Of a stretch of DNA of 64,000 nt, positions 45,995 through 55,704 are shown piece after piece. The notes under the pieces were generated by a model. That model made no database searches. It saw only the letters and a program-made list of their open reading frames with translations, and was not told the DNA's origin. The DNA lies in the NCBI GenBank assembly GCA_048594975.1, contig JBMDXQ010000090.1:434001-498000 (forward strand), given 5' to 3'. This DNA comes from JBMDXB01 sp048594975 (lineage in GTDB: Bacteria > Acidobacteriota > Vicinamibacteria > Vicinamibacterales > 2-12-FULL-66-21). How positions within the stretch are numbered: position 1 is the first letter of the stretch; each line of letters starts with the position of its first letter. A program made the position numbers and the translations under genes.

Positions 45995-48511
45995 ATGACC
46001 GACATCGCCGCCTCGAAGATCCCCGTCAACATCGAAGACGAGATGAAGCGTTCGTACATGGATTACGCGATGAGCGTGATCATCGGACGGGCGCTGCCGG
46101 ATGTCCGCGACGGCCTGAAGCCGGCGCACCGCCGCGTGCTCTACGGCATGCGGACGATGGGCCTCGCGTCCAACCGCGCCTACCGCAAGTGCGCCAAGAT
46201 CGTTGGCGAGGTGATGGGCAATTACCATCCCCACGGCGACGCGTCGATCTACGACACGCTCGTCCGGCTCGCGCAGGACTTCAACATGCGCTATCCCCTG
46301 GTCGACGGACAGGGGAACTTCGGCTCGCTCGACGGCGATCCGCCGGCGGCGATGCGCTACACCGAGGCGCGGCCCGAGCCGCTGGCCGAAGCGATGATGA
46401 CGGAACTCGACAAGGAGACCGTCGACTTCGTCCCCAACTACGACGAGACCACGGAGGAGCCCACCGTCCTCCCGACCACGTTCCCCAACCTGCTGGTGAA
46501 CGGCTCGGCGGGCATCGCGGTGGGGATGGCAACGAACATCCCGCCGCACAACATGGGCGAGGTCATCGACGCGGTCATCGCCGCGATCGAGCACCGCGGT
46601 GAGCCGCGCGAGGCACGGCTCAAGGCAGTACTCAGGGCCGTGGCCGGCCCGGACTTCCCGACCGGGGGCTTCATCGTCGGCCGCCAGGGGATCGTGCAGG
46701 CCTACGCGACCGGCCGCGGCGCGATCACGATCCGCGCCCGGACGACCATCGAGGAGTCCAGGCGCGGGGACAAGGTCGCGATTGTCGTCACCGAGATTCC
46801 CTACCAGGTCAACAAGAAGCGCCTCATCGAGAACATTGCGGAGCTGCACCGCGACAAGGCGATCGAGGGCATCGCCGACCTGCGCGACGAATCCGATCGC
46901 GACGGGCTGCGCATCGTCATCGAGCTGCGGCGGGGCGAGGTGCCGGAAGTCGTCCTCAACAACCTGCTCAAGCACACGCAGCTGCAAACGACGTTCGGCA
47001 TCATCATGCTGGCGATTGCCGGCGGCCGGCCGAAGGTGCTGTCGCTGCTCGACGTGGTGCAGCAGTTCGTCGAATTCCGGCGCGAGGTGGTCCGCCGCCG
47101 CACCGAGTTCGAGCTGCGCAAGGCCGAGGCGCGCGCGCACATCCTGGAGGGGCTGAAAATCGCGCTCGATCACCTCGACGCGGTGATCAAGCTGATTCGC
47201 GGCGCGAAGAACCCCGCGGAGGCGCGCGAGGGCCTGGTGGCGCAGTTCGGGCTCTCGCACCTGCAGGCGCAGGCGATCCTGGACATGCAGCTCCAGCGGC
47301 GGACCGGCCTCGAGCGCCAGAAGATCCTCGACGAGCTCGTCGAGCTGATGAAGACGATCGACCGGCTCCGCGCCATCCTGTCGAGCGAGGAACTGCTCAT
47401 CCAGGTCGTGGTCGGCGAGCTGAAGGCGGTACGCGAGAAGTACGCCGACGCGCGACGGACGACGATCATCGACGAGAGCGGCGAGTTCCGTATCGAGGAC
47501 CTGATCGCCGACGAGGACATGGCGATCACGGTGACGAACACCGGCTACATCAAGCGAACCGCCATCTCCGAGTACCGCATGCAGCGGCGCGGCGGCAAGG
47601 GCCGAATCGGCATGCGAACGCGCGAGGAGGACTTCGTCAGCCACCTCTTCGTCGCCTCGACGCACGCCTACATCATGATCTTCTCCGACCGCGGCCGCGC
47701 CTACTGGCTGCGCGTCCACGAGATCCCGGACGTCGGGCCGAGCGGGAAGGGCAAGGCGATTGCCAACCTCGTGCAGATGGAAGCCGGCGAACGGATCGCC
47801 GCGCTGCTCGCCGTGCGCGAATGGCCGGAGTCCGAGGGACAGCAGTTCGTCGTCATGGGCACGCGCAAGGGCGTGGTCAAGAAGACCGACCTCTCCCAGT
47901 TCCGCAACCCGCGCGCAGGCGGGATCATGGCCATGGGCGTCGAGGAAGGCGACGCGGTGATTGCCGTGGAACTGTCCGACGGCCGGGAGCAGGTCTTCCT
48001 GGGTACCCGCGACGGCATGGCGATTCGCTTCAACGAGACCGACGTCCGCCCGATGGGGCGCGCCGCCTACGGCGTCCGCGGGATCTCGCTGCGGGAGGAC
48101 GACGAGGTGGTCGCGATGGAAGTGGTGCGCGACGTCGGGACGCTGCTCACCGTTGCGCAGAACGGCTACGGCAAGCGCACCGAGCTGGAGGAGTACCGCC
48201 TGCAGTCGCGCGGCGGCATCGGCATCATCAACATCCAGACCTCGGACCGCAACGGCAAGGTGGTCGGCGTCGCCTACGTCACCGACGACGACCAGGTGAT
48301 GCTGATCACGCAGCAGGGCATGATCCTGCGCACGCGCGCGGGGGACATCCGCTCGATCGGCCGCGCCACGCAGGGCGTGCGGCTGATCGAGATGGAAGAG
48401 GGCGATACCGTGGTCGCGGTCGCCAAGCTCGCCGAAAAGGAAGAAGAGAACGACGAGAACGGCGAGGTGCCGCCGGCACCCACGCCGGAGCCCACGGACG
48501 AGCAGTCCTAG
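45995..48511 (+). CDS. gyrA: DNA gyrase subunit A
   Basis: An 838-residue subunit. The breakage-reunion domain has catalytic Tyr122 (AAMRYTEARP) and the winged-helix region GNYHPHGDASIYDTLVR. The residue at the Ser83-equivalent site (quinolone-interaction position in E. coli) is Ala. The C-terminal beta-pinwheel has the GyrA box QRRGGKGRIG (residues about 529-538) required for negative supercoiling. An acidic tail (EKEEENDENGEV) follows. It is 90 bp after gyrB. Confidence 0.97.
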   Translation: MTDIAASKIPVNIEDEMKRSYMDYAMSVIIGRALPDVRDGLKPAHRRVLYGMRTMGLASNRAYRKCAKIVGEVMGNYHPHGDASIYDTLVRLAQDFNMRYPLVDGQGNFGSLDGDPPAAMRYTEARPEPLAEAMMTELDKETVDFVPNYDETTEEPTVLPTTFPNLLVNGSAGIAVGMATNIPPHNMGEVIDAVIAAIEHRGEPREARLKAVLRAVAGPDFPTGGFIVGRQGIVQAYATGRGAITIRARTTIEESRRGDKVAIVVTEIPYQVNKKRLIENIAELHRDKAIEGIADLRDESDRDGLRIVIELRRGEVPEVVLNNLLKHTQLQTTFGIIMLAIAGGRPKVLSLLDVVQQFVEFRREVVRRRTEFELRKAEARAHILEGLKIALDHLDAVIKLIRGAKNPAEAREGLVAQFGLSHLQAQAILDMQLQRRTGLERQKILDELVELMKTIDRLRAILSSEELLIQVVVGELKAVREKYADARRTTIIDESGEFRIEDLIADEDMAITVTNTGYIKRTAISEYRMQRRGGKGRIGMRTREEDFVSHLFVASTHAYIMIFSDRGRAYWLRVHEIPDVGPSGKGKAIANLVQMEAGERIAALLAVREWPESEGQQFVVMGTRKGVVKKTDLSQFRNPRAGGIMAMGVEEGDAVIAVELSDGREQVFLGTRDGMAIRFNETDVRPMGRAAYGVRGISLREDDEVVAMEVVRDVGTLLTVAQNGYGKRTELEEYRLQSRGGIGIINIQTSDRNGKVVGVAYVTDDDQVMLITQQGMILRTRAGDIRSIGRATQGVRLIEMEEGDTVVAVAKLAEKEEENDENGEVPPAPTPEPTDEQS

Positions 48512-48529
48512 GGCCCTCCTTCAAGGGCC
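48512..48529. terminator. Terminator-like hairpin, gyrA/uvrD convergent
   Basis: GGCCCT (48512-48517) pairs with AGGGCC (48524-48529) with a 6-nt loop, immediately after the gyrA stop and before the convergent uvrD stop at 48591. There is no T-run. Confidence 0.4.
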
Positions 48530-48590
48530 GGCGGACCGACGCCCGCGATCGTGGCCACCGCATCCGTCAGCACCACGCGCACGTTGCCGG

Positions 48591-50864
48591 TTACGCAAGT
48601 TCGAGCTTGGCGTACCTCGCTAAGAGCTTTTTGACACCAACGGAATTGAACCGGACGGTGACCTTGAGGTCGTCGTTGTGTTCCTCGAGACCGACGACGG
48701 TGCCCACGCCGAACTGTGGATGTCTCACCCGCACGCCGAGGCGGAGAGCGGTGACGGACTGATCCTCGTCCTCGTACGCGTAGGTGGCTTCCCTCTCGCG
48801 GACGCGCCCGCTGCGGCCCTTGCGTCCGTACGGGTTGGTGCGGAACTCGTAATGGTGGTGCGCGAACGCCCCCTGGTAGGGCGATGCGTAGGTCGGCGCG
48901 ATGCGCTCGACGAGCTCGGCGGGGACCTCGGCGAGGAACCGCGACGGCTCGGTGGACTGGTACTCGCCGAACACGCGCCGCCGCGCGGCGCCGGTGAGGA
49001 TCAGCCGTGACTGCGCGCGCGTCATGCCCACGTAGCACAGCCGCCGCTCCTCCTCGATGTCCTCCTCGTCGCTCGAGCGCGAGTGCGGGAACAGGCCTTC
49101 CTCCATCCCGGCGATGACGACGAGCGGGAACTCGAGGCCCTTCGCCGCGTGCAGCGTCATCAGCCAGACGCGGGCCTCCCGGTTGCCCGATTCCTCGTCA
49201 GCTTCCGAAAGCAGCGACAGGCGATCGACGAAGCCGGTGAGCGATGCGTCGGGCTCGCGCGTCTCGTACTCGCGCGCGGCGGACACGAGTTCCATCAGGT
49301 TCTCGATGCGCTCGTTCGCCTCCTCGGTGTTCTCCTCGCGCAGGTCGTTCAGGTAGCCCGTCTGGTCGAGCATCTTGCCGATCGTGATCGACACCGGGTC
49401 CTGCCGGGCGACGTTGGCAAGACCGACGATGAGATCGCGGAACACGCGGAGCGAGGCAACCGCACGCGACCCGAGCTTCGCCTCGTCGACGGCGTAGACC
49501 AGCTTCGCCCAGAGCGACCGGCTGGAGCTGACCTCCTGGAGCCCGGCGGCGAGGAGCGGCGGCGCCCCGGCCACGATCGCGTCCGGGTCGATGGCCTGCA
49601 GCGAGTCCATGACGCCCTTGCCGATCCCGCGTGCCGGCACGTTGATCACGCGCCGCAGGCTGACGTCGTCGTGCGGGTTGATGATCAGTTTGAGGAAGGC
49701 GAGCGAGTCCTTGATCTCCTTGCGCTCGTAGAAGCGGACGCCCCCGATGATCTTGTAGGGGACGTTCTCCCGCATCAGCGAGTCCTCGATCGCCCGTGAC
49801 TGCGCGTTGGTGCGGTAGAGGACCGCCATGACCGCATCGACCTCCTCGGAGCGGCCCTCCTTCACGGCGCGGGTGATGAAATCGGCCTCCTCGAGCTCGT
49901 CGTTGCCGCGGAAGTAGACGATTTTCGAGCCACCCGTGCGTTCCGTCCACAGCCGCTTGTCCTTGCGATTGCGGTTCTGGCGGATCACTGCCGACGCGGC
50001 GTCCAGGATGGTCTGCGTCGACCGGTAGTTCTGCTCGAGCCGGACGATTGTCGCCTCGGGAAAGTCGCGCTCGAAGTCGAGGATGTTGCGGAGGTCGGCG
50101 CCGCGCCACCTGTAGATCGACTGGTCCGGATCGCCGACGACCGCGAGGTTGCGGTGGATCTCGGCGAGGCGCCGGACGAGCAGGTACTGCGGCCGGTTGG
50201 TGTCCTGGTACTCGTCGACCATCACGTGGCGGAACTTGCTGGCGTATCTCTGGCGGACGTGCTCCGACGTCTCGAACAACTCGACCGTCCGCAGCAGGAG
50301 GTCGTCGAAGTCGAGGGCGTTGGCGTCGCGCAGGACGGCCAGGTAGCGCTCGTAGATCTTCGCGATCTGCTCGTCGCGCAGGTTCCAGGCGCCACGAAGG
50401 GCCTCGGGGCCTTCCATGCGGTTCTTCAACGTGCTGATGCGCGAGAGCGCCACCCGCGGCGGCACCAGCTTGTCGTCGATGCCGAGCTCGCGCTCCGCCT
50501 GCTTGATCACCGCCACCTGGTCCGACGAGTCGTAGATCACGAAGTCCCGCGACAGGCCGATCGCCGGTCCTTCCCGCCGGAGCAGCCGGGCACAGAGCGC
50601 GTGAAACGTGGACAGCCAGATCCCCTCGCACTCGGACCCGATGAGCGCGACGACGCGTTCCCGCATTTCTTCCGCGGCCTTATTGGTGAACGTGACCGCC
50701 AGGACCTCGCTCGGCTCGGCATGCCCGTCGCCGATAAGGTACGCGATCCGGAAGGTGATGACCCGCGTCTTCCCCGACCCCGCTCCCGCCAGGATCAGCA
50801 GAGGCCCGTGGCGGTGGAGGACCGCTTCCCTCTGCTCCGGGTTCAGCTTGTCCAGGAACGTCAT
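48591..50864 (-). CDS. uvrD: UvrD/PcrA-family ATP-dependent DNA helicase
   Basis: A 757-residue SF1A helicase. The Q-motif and Walker A (LNPEQREAVLHRHGPLLILAGAGSGKTRVITFRIAYLI), motif II (VDEYQDTNRPQY), motif III (VGDPDQSIYRWRGAD), motif IV (LEQNYRSTQTIL), motif V (MTLHAAKGLEFPLVVIAGMEEGLFPH) and motif VI (YVGMTRAQ) are complete. A C-terminal Tudor-like segment (RVRHPQFGVGTVVGLEEHNDDLKVTVRF) follows, as in PcrA/UvrD. It unwinds DNA in nucleotide-excision and mismatch repair. Confidence 0.95.
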   Translation of the reverse strand: MTFLDKLNPEQREAVLHRHGPLLILAGAGSGKTRVITFRIAYLIGDGHAEPSEVLAVTFTNKAAEEMRERVVALIGSECEGIWLSTFHALCARLLRREGPAIGLSRDFVIYDSSDQVAVIKQAERELGIDDKLVPPRVALSRISTLKNRMEGPEALRGAWNLRDEQIAKIYERYLAVLRDANALDFDDLLLRTVELFETSEHVRQRYASKFRHVMVDEYQDTNRPQYLLVRRLAEIHRNLAVVGDPDQSIYRWRGADLRNILDFERDFPEATIVRLEQNYRSTQTILDAASAVIRQNRNRKDKRLWTERTGGSKIVYFRGNDELEEADFITRAVKEGRSEEVDAVMAVLYRTNAQSRAIEDSLMRENVPYKIIGGVRFYERKEIKDSLAFLKLIINPHDDVSLRRVINVPARGIGKGVMDSLQAIDPDAIVAGAPPLLAAGLQEVSSSRSLWAKLVYAVDEAKLGSRAVASLRVFRDLIVGLANVARQDPVSITIGKMLDQTGYLNDLREENTEEANERIENLMELVSAAREYETREPDASLTGFVDRLSLLSEADEESGNREARVWLMTLHAAKGLEFPLVVIAGMEEGLFPHSRSSDEEDIEEERRLCYVGMTRAQSRLILTGAARRRVFGEYQSTEPSRFLAEVPAELVERIAPTYASPYQGAFAHHHYEFRTNPYGRKGRSGRVREREATYAYEDEDQSVTALRLGVRVRHPQFGVGTVVGLEEHNDDLKVTVRFNSVGVKKLLARYAKLELA

Positions 50865-50911
50865 CGGCGGGAGTCCTCAGTATACCGCCCGTGTCCGCTG
50901 GCTGTTGGCCG

Positions 50912-51016
50912 CTCCTCGCGAGAAGCTTGCCGGACACGGAACGTTACGGGCTGAGAACGCAGATCCAGCGTGCGGCGGTGTCGGTGCGCTCGAACGTCGC
51001 TGAGGGCAGGCGTATG
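50912..51016 (+). pseudogene. Fragment of a four-helix-bundle (23S rRNA IVS-type) protein
   Basis: The rightward frame encodes LLARSLPDTERYGLRTQIQ, then RAAVSVRSNVAEGRRM, a clear match to the middle of four-helix-bundle proteins (pattern YGLxxQxRRAAVSVxSNIAEG). Neither the N-terminal helix nor the C-terminal half follows in frame, so this is a remnant. It lies in the 504-bp gap between uvrD and leuC, facing the inverted N-terminal fragment at 51052-51171. Confidence 0.65.
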
Positions 51017-51051
51017 GACCTGGACGCAGGTGCGCACATCACCTGCGCATT

Positions 51052-51171
51052 TCACGTGGCTCCGTCGGCGAGCAGGGTACGGTGCTCGAGGTCGTAGAGC
51101 ACATCGGTCAGGTAATTGGCTAGCCGCCATGCTTCAAGATCGCGATAGCTCTGGATCCGTTCCGTCACCAT
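51052..51171 (-). pseudogene. Inverted N-terminal fragment of a four-helix-bundle protein
   Basis: From ATG 51171 leftward, 39 codons read MVTERIQSYRDLEAWRLANYL, then TDVLYDLEHRTLLADGAT and stop. The start matches four-helix-bundle proteins (IQSYRDLxVW...). It breaks off about where the rightward fragment at 50912-51016 picks up the family sequence, suggesting one gene split by a local inversion, or remnants of two copies. Confidence 0.6.
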
Positions 51172-51303
51172 GGCTGTAGTACTTTCTGCGCACGTGAAAG
51201 CAACGTTCCTTGGCAAGAACTGCAACGCACCGCTGCTGACGCGTTGTATTGCGAGTGCGCCGCAAACCGTAGAGGCAAAACCCCAGCCAATCTGCACGGA
51301 GGG

Positions 51304-51346
51304 TCGCGGACAGCGGACCGCGGACGGCGCACAGCGGACAGCGGCG
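51304..51346. repeat. Short GCGGACA-type repeats upstream of leuC
   Basis: Irregular repeats of GCGGAC(A) and CGCACAGCGGACAGCGG fill about 43 bp just before leuC. The rest of 51172-51368 shows no gene; the leuC promoter is presumably here. Confidence 0.5.
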
Positions 51347-51368
51347 TGGTACCATGGGCCTTTCCCTT

Positions 51369-52778
51369 ATGGCCCGAACCCTGTTCCAAAAAGTCTGGGA
51401 CGCGCACACCGTCCGCACGCTGCCGAACGGGCAGACGCAGCTCTTCATCGGGCTGCACCTGATTCACGAGGTGACGACGCCGCAGGCGTTCGACATGCTG
51501 CGCGCGCGCGGCTGGTCGGTACGGTTCCCGGAGCGCACCATCGCCACCGTCGATCACATCGTTCCGACGCGCGACCAGCGGCGGCCGTTCCTCGACGTCA
51601 TGGCGGAGGACATGTTCTCGGCGCTCGAGCGGAACAGCCGCGAGGCGGGGATCGCGCTGCTCGACCTCGCGAGCGGGGCGCAGGGCATCGTGCACGTGAT
51701 CGGCCCCGAGCTCGGGCTGACGCAGCCGGGCATGACCATCGCCTGCGGCGACAGCCACACGTCCACGCACGGCGCGTTCGGAGCCGTCGCGTTCGGCATC
51801 GGCACGTCGCAGGTCCGTGACGTGCTCGCCTCGCAGTGCCTGGCGCTCGATCCGCTGAACGTGCGGCGCATCCGCGTCACCGGCGAGCTCGCGCGCGGCG
51901 TCTACGCGAAGGACGTGATCCTCGAGATTATCAGACGCCTGGGCGTGAACGGCGGGGTGGGATACGCCTACGAGTACGCCGGCGACACGATCGCGCGCAT
52001 GTCGATGGACGAGCGGATGACCATCTGCAACATGTCAATCGAGGGCGGCGCGCGCGTCGGCTACGTCAATCCTGACGAGACCACGTTCGACTACCTGCGC
52101 GGGCGGCGCTTCGCGCCTGCCGGCGACGCCTTCGAACGGGCCTGCGCCTGGTGGCGATCGATCGCGTCGGACCACGACGCGTCCTACGACGACGAGGTGA
52201 CGATCGACGCCGCCGCGATCCGGCCGACCGTGACCTGGGGCATCAACCCGGGCCAGTCCGTGTACGTCGACGAGCGCCTGCCGGATCCATCGGCGGCGGT
52301 GCCGTCGGAACGCGCGTCCATCGCGGAGGCACTCGAGTTCATGGGCTTCCACCCCGGGGGCCGTGTGAGCGGGACGCGCATCGACGTCGCGTTCGTCGGG
52401 TCGTGCACGAACGCGCGGTTGTCGGACCTGAGGGAGGCGGCGCGTGTCGTCGAGGGGCGGCGCGTCGCGCCGCACGTCAAGGCGCTGGTCGTTCCGGGAT
52501 CCCAGGGGGTGCGGGCAGCGGCGGAACGCGAAGGCCTGGACCGGGTCTTCACCGAGGCGGGGTTCGAGTGGCGCGGCGCCGGCTGCTCGATGTGCCTGGC
52601 GATGAACCCCGATCGCCTCGAAGGTCGGGAGATCTGCGCGTCATCGTCGAATCGAAACTTCAAGGGCCGGCAGGGAAGCCCGACCGGGCGCACGCTGCTC
52701 ATGAGCCCGGCCATGGTCGCCGCCGCCGCCGTGACCGGCCACGTTGTCGACGTGCGGGAGTTCACGTATGGCCGTTGA
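51369..52778 (+). CDS. leuC: 3-isopropylmalate dehydratase large subunit
   Basis: A 469-residue aconitase-family enzyme. [4Fe-4S] ligands are visible in VGSCTNARLSDL and GAGCSMCLAMNPD; substrate-site motifs include TIATVDHIVPTRDQRRPF and CGDSHTSTHGAFGAVAFGIGTSQV. It isomerises 2- to 3-isopropylmalate with LeuD. The ATG at 51369 gives MARTLFQKVWDAHTV, the family start; the upstream ATG 51354 adds five residues. It overlaps leuD by 11 bp. Confidence 0.95.
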   Translation: MARTLFQKVWDAHTVRTLPNGQTQLFIGLHLIHEVTTPQAFDMLRARGWSVRFPERTIATVDHIVPTRDQRRPFLDVMAEDMFSALERNSREAGIALLDLASGAQGIVHVIGPELGLTQPGMTIACGDSHTSTHGAFGAVAFGIGTSQVRDVLASQCLALDPLNVRRIRVTGELARGVYAKDVILEIIRRLGVNGGVGYAYEYAGDTIARMSMDERMTICNMSIEGGARVGYVNPDETTFDYLRGRRFAPAGDAFERACAWWRSIASDHDASYDDEVTIDAAAIRPTVTWGINPGQSVYVDERLPDPSAAVPSERASIAEALEFMGFHPGGRVSGTRIDVAFVGSCTNARLSDLREAARVVEGRRVAPHVKALVVPGSQGVRAAAEREGLDRVFTEAGFEWRGAGCSMCLAMNPDRLEGREICASSSNRNFKGRQGSPTGRTLLMSPAMVAAAAVTGHVVDVREFTYGR

Positions 52779-53361
52779 GCCGGTCCGAATCGTGCGCGGC
52801 CGCGGCGTCCCGCTGCGCGGCGACAACATCGACACCGACCGCATCATCCCGGCCCGGTTCCTGCGCGCGATCACGTTCGCAGGGCTCGAGGCGCACGTCT
52901 TCGAGGACGACCGGCAGGCGAACGCCAGTCATCCCTTCAACGACCCCGGGTACGCCGGCGCCACGATCCTGCTCGTGAATGCGAACTTCGGCTGCGGCTC
53001 CTCGCGCGAGCACGCGCCGCAGGCGATCCGGCGCCGCGGCATCCGCGCCGTCGTCGGCGAGAGCTTCTCGGAGATCTTCTTTGGCAACGCGGTCGCCCTC
53101 GGCCTGCCGTGCCTCTCGGCCCGGCACGAAGACGTCGAGGCGCTGCTGTCGGTGGTGGAGGAGCAGCCCGGCGTGGAGCTCACGGTGGACGTCGAGCAGC
53201 TGATCGTGACCGCCGGCGGCCGGGCGGTCCGCGCACACCTGCCGAGCGCGGCGCGGCAGTCCTTCCTCGACGGATCGTGGGACGCGACGGCGCTCCTGCT
53301 CGACCGCTTCGAGGAGGTCGAGCGCGTCGCCGGGCGCCTGCCGTACGTCAGTGGCTGGTAG
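52768..53361 (+). CDS. leuD: 3-isopropylmalate dehydratase small subunit
   Basis: A 197-residue swivel-domain subunit: RGRGVPLRGDNIDTDRIIPARFL and NFGCGSSREHAPQAIRRRGIRAVVGESFSEIFFGNAVALGLPC are diagnostic. The ATG at 52768 lies inside the end of leuC (11-bp overlap), coupling the subunits. Its stop overlaps the convergent LysR gene end by 14 bp. Confidence 0.95.
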   Translation: MAVEPVRIVRGRGVPLRGDNIDTDRIIPARFLRAITFAGLEAHVFEDDRQANASHPFNDPGYAGATILLVNANFGCGSSREHAPQAIRRRGIRAVVGESFSEIFFGNAVALGLPCLSARHEDVEALLSVVEEQPGVELTVDVEQLIVTAGGRAVRAHLPSAARQSFLDGSWDATALLLDRFEEVERVAGRLPYVSGW

Positions 53362-54268
53362 CGCCGTCGGCCTCGCACACTTCGCGCACTTCGCGCACCT
53401 CGCGCACCTCGCGCAGAAACGCCTCCGCGGCGTGCGACAGCTCACCGGTGCGTCGGAACACCAGGCGCACCGCCCGTGACGGTCCGAGCTCCGGAATCTT
53501 GACGGCCGCGAGCTGCCCGCGCGCGATTTCGGTCAGCGCGCAGCGCCGCGGCAGCACCGCGACCCCGAGGCCCATCTCCACCGCCCGCTTGATCCCGTCG
53601 AGGCTGGGCAGCGCGATCTGGATGTTGATCGGCGCGTGGCGCCGCTCGTAGAGCCGCAGCACGCGCTCGCGGGTGGGCGACGGATCGTTGTGTGCGATGA
53701 CCACTTCGCGGCCCACCTCCTCGATGGTGACGCGCTTGCGCGCGGCGAGGGAGTGCTGCGGGCTGGCGAGCATCACCAGCTCGTCGCTGCCGAGCGAGAT
53801 CGACTGCAGCCCCTTTTCCGCCGGCTGAAAGGTCAGCACGCCGAAATCGAGCGTCCGCTGCAGCAGCTCGGAAGCCATTTGCCGCGACGGCACGCGGCGG
53901 ACCTCGACCTGCGCGCTGGGGTGCGCCGCGGCGAAGCGCTGCACGATGGGAAGGATGGAGTGGACGGCCGCTTCGTTCGCCCCGATGAGCACCCGGCCGC
54001 GCCGCACCTGCTGCAGCTCACGGACCGCGGCTTCCGCTTCGGCGGCCATCCGGAGCAGGCGTACCGCGTGCTCGCGCAGCAGCACGCCGGCCTCGGTGAG
54101 CGCGCCGTTGCGCGACGAGCGGTCGAAGAGGCGGTCGCCGAGCTCCTCCTCGATGCGGTGAATCGCCTGGCTGACCGCCGGCTGGGTGCGGTGCAGCTTC
54201 TTGGCCGCCTTCGAGAAGCTGCGCTCGGTGGCCACGGTGACGAAGACGTTCAGGTCCTGCAGGTGCAT
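53348..54268 (-). CDS. LysR-family transcriptional regulator between leuCD and leuAB
   Basis: A 306-residue LTTR. The N-terminal winged HTH (LNVFVTVATERSFSKAAKKLHRTQPAVSQAIHRIEEELGDRLFDRSSR) is followed by a periplasmic-binding-like effector domain (VLIGANEAAVHSILPIVQRFAAAHPSAQVEVRRVP...). Its position, divergent from leuA and convergent with leuD, suggests it controls leucine biosynthesis, as LeuO-like or IlvY-like regulators do. The C-terminus ends in a short Arg-Glu-Val repeat encoded by four 9-bp units (53378-53413), beyond the usual fold. Confidence 0.92.
   Translation of the reverse strand: MHLQDLNVFVTVATERSFSKAAKKLHRTQPAVSQAIHRIEEELGDRLFDRSSRNGALTEAGVLLREHAVRLLRMAAEAEAAVRELQQVRRGRVLIGANEAAVHSILPIVQRFAAAHPSAQVEVRRVPSRQMASELLQRTLDFGVLTFQPAEKGLQSISLGSDELVMLASPQHSLAARKRVTIEEVGREVVIAHNDPSPTRERVLRLYERRHAPINIQIALPSLDGIKRAVEMGLGVAVLPRRCALTEIARGQLAAVKIPELGPSRAVRLVFRRTGELSHAAEAFLREVREVREVREVCEADGATSH
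53378..53413 (-). repeat. Four 9-bp tandem units in the lysR 3' end
   Basis: Units CACTTCGCG x2 and CACCTCGCG x2 run head to tail. On the lysR strand they encode the Arg-Glu-Val tripeptide repeat near the C-terminus. Length change would add or remove REV triplets without frameshift. Confidence 0.8.
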
Positions 54269-54363
54269 GGCGGCATCATAATGCGATCTAATACAAATCC
54301 AAAAACTATAAATTGGACTACCTTGCCGGTGCCGGGTACAACAAGGTTCTGGAGGCTACTCTG
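54269..54363 (+). promoter_or_regulatory. leuA promoter/operator region, divergent from lysR
   Basis: The 95-bp divergent gap contains an AT-rich island (about 54275-54318, with CTATAAATTGGAC) in otherwise GC-rich DNA, suitable for back-to-back promoters and LysR binding. GGAGG at 54351-54355 is the leuA ribosome binding site, 8 bp before ATG 54364. The exact LysR site is not resolved. Confidence 0.5.
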
Positions 54364-55611
<1,248 letters not shown>

Positions 55612-55704
55612 TCTCGCGGCTCGGGCTCGGGGCTCGTCGGCACGTGAGCACGACGGCACGTCGCACGTGACGTGCGGCCACGTCACCGTGGTACGCTCCC
55701 CCGC

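Noticed and set aside
44128..46602. Long plus-strand frame overlapping gyrB/gyrA
   Set aside because: Shadow frame (Arg/Ala/Gly-rich) of the well-supported gyrase genes.
53341..53420. Overlap of leuD and lysR ends as an annotation error
   Set aside because: Both frames have convincing family ends; the overlap is only 14 bp and convergent.
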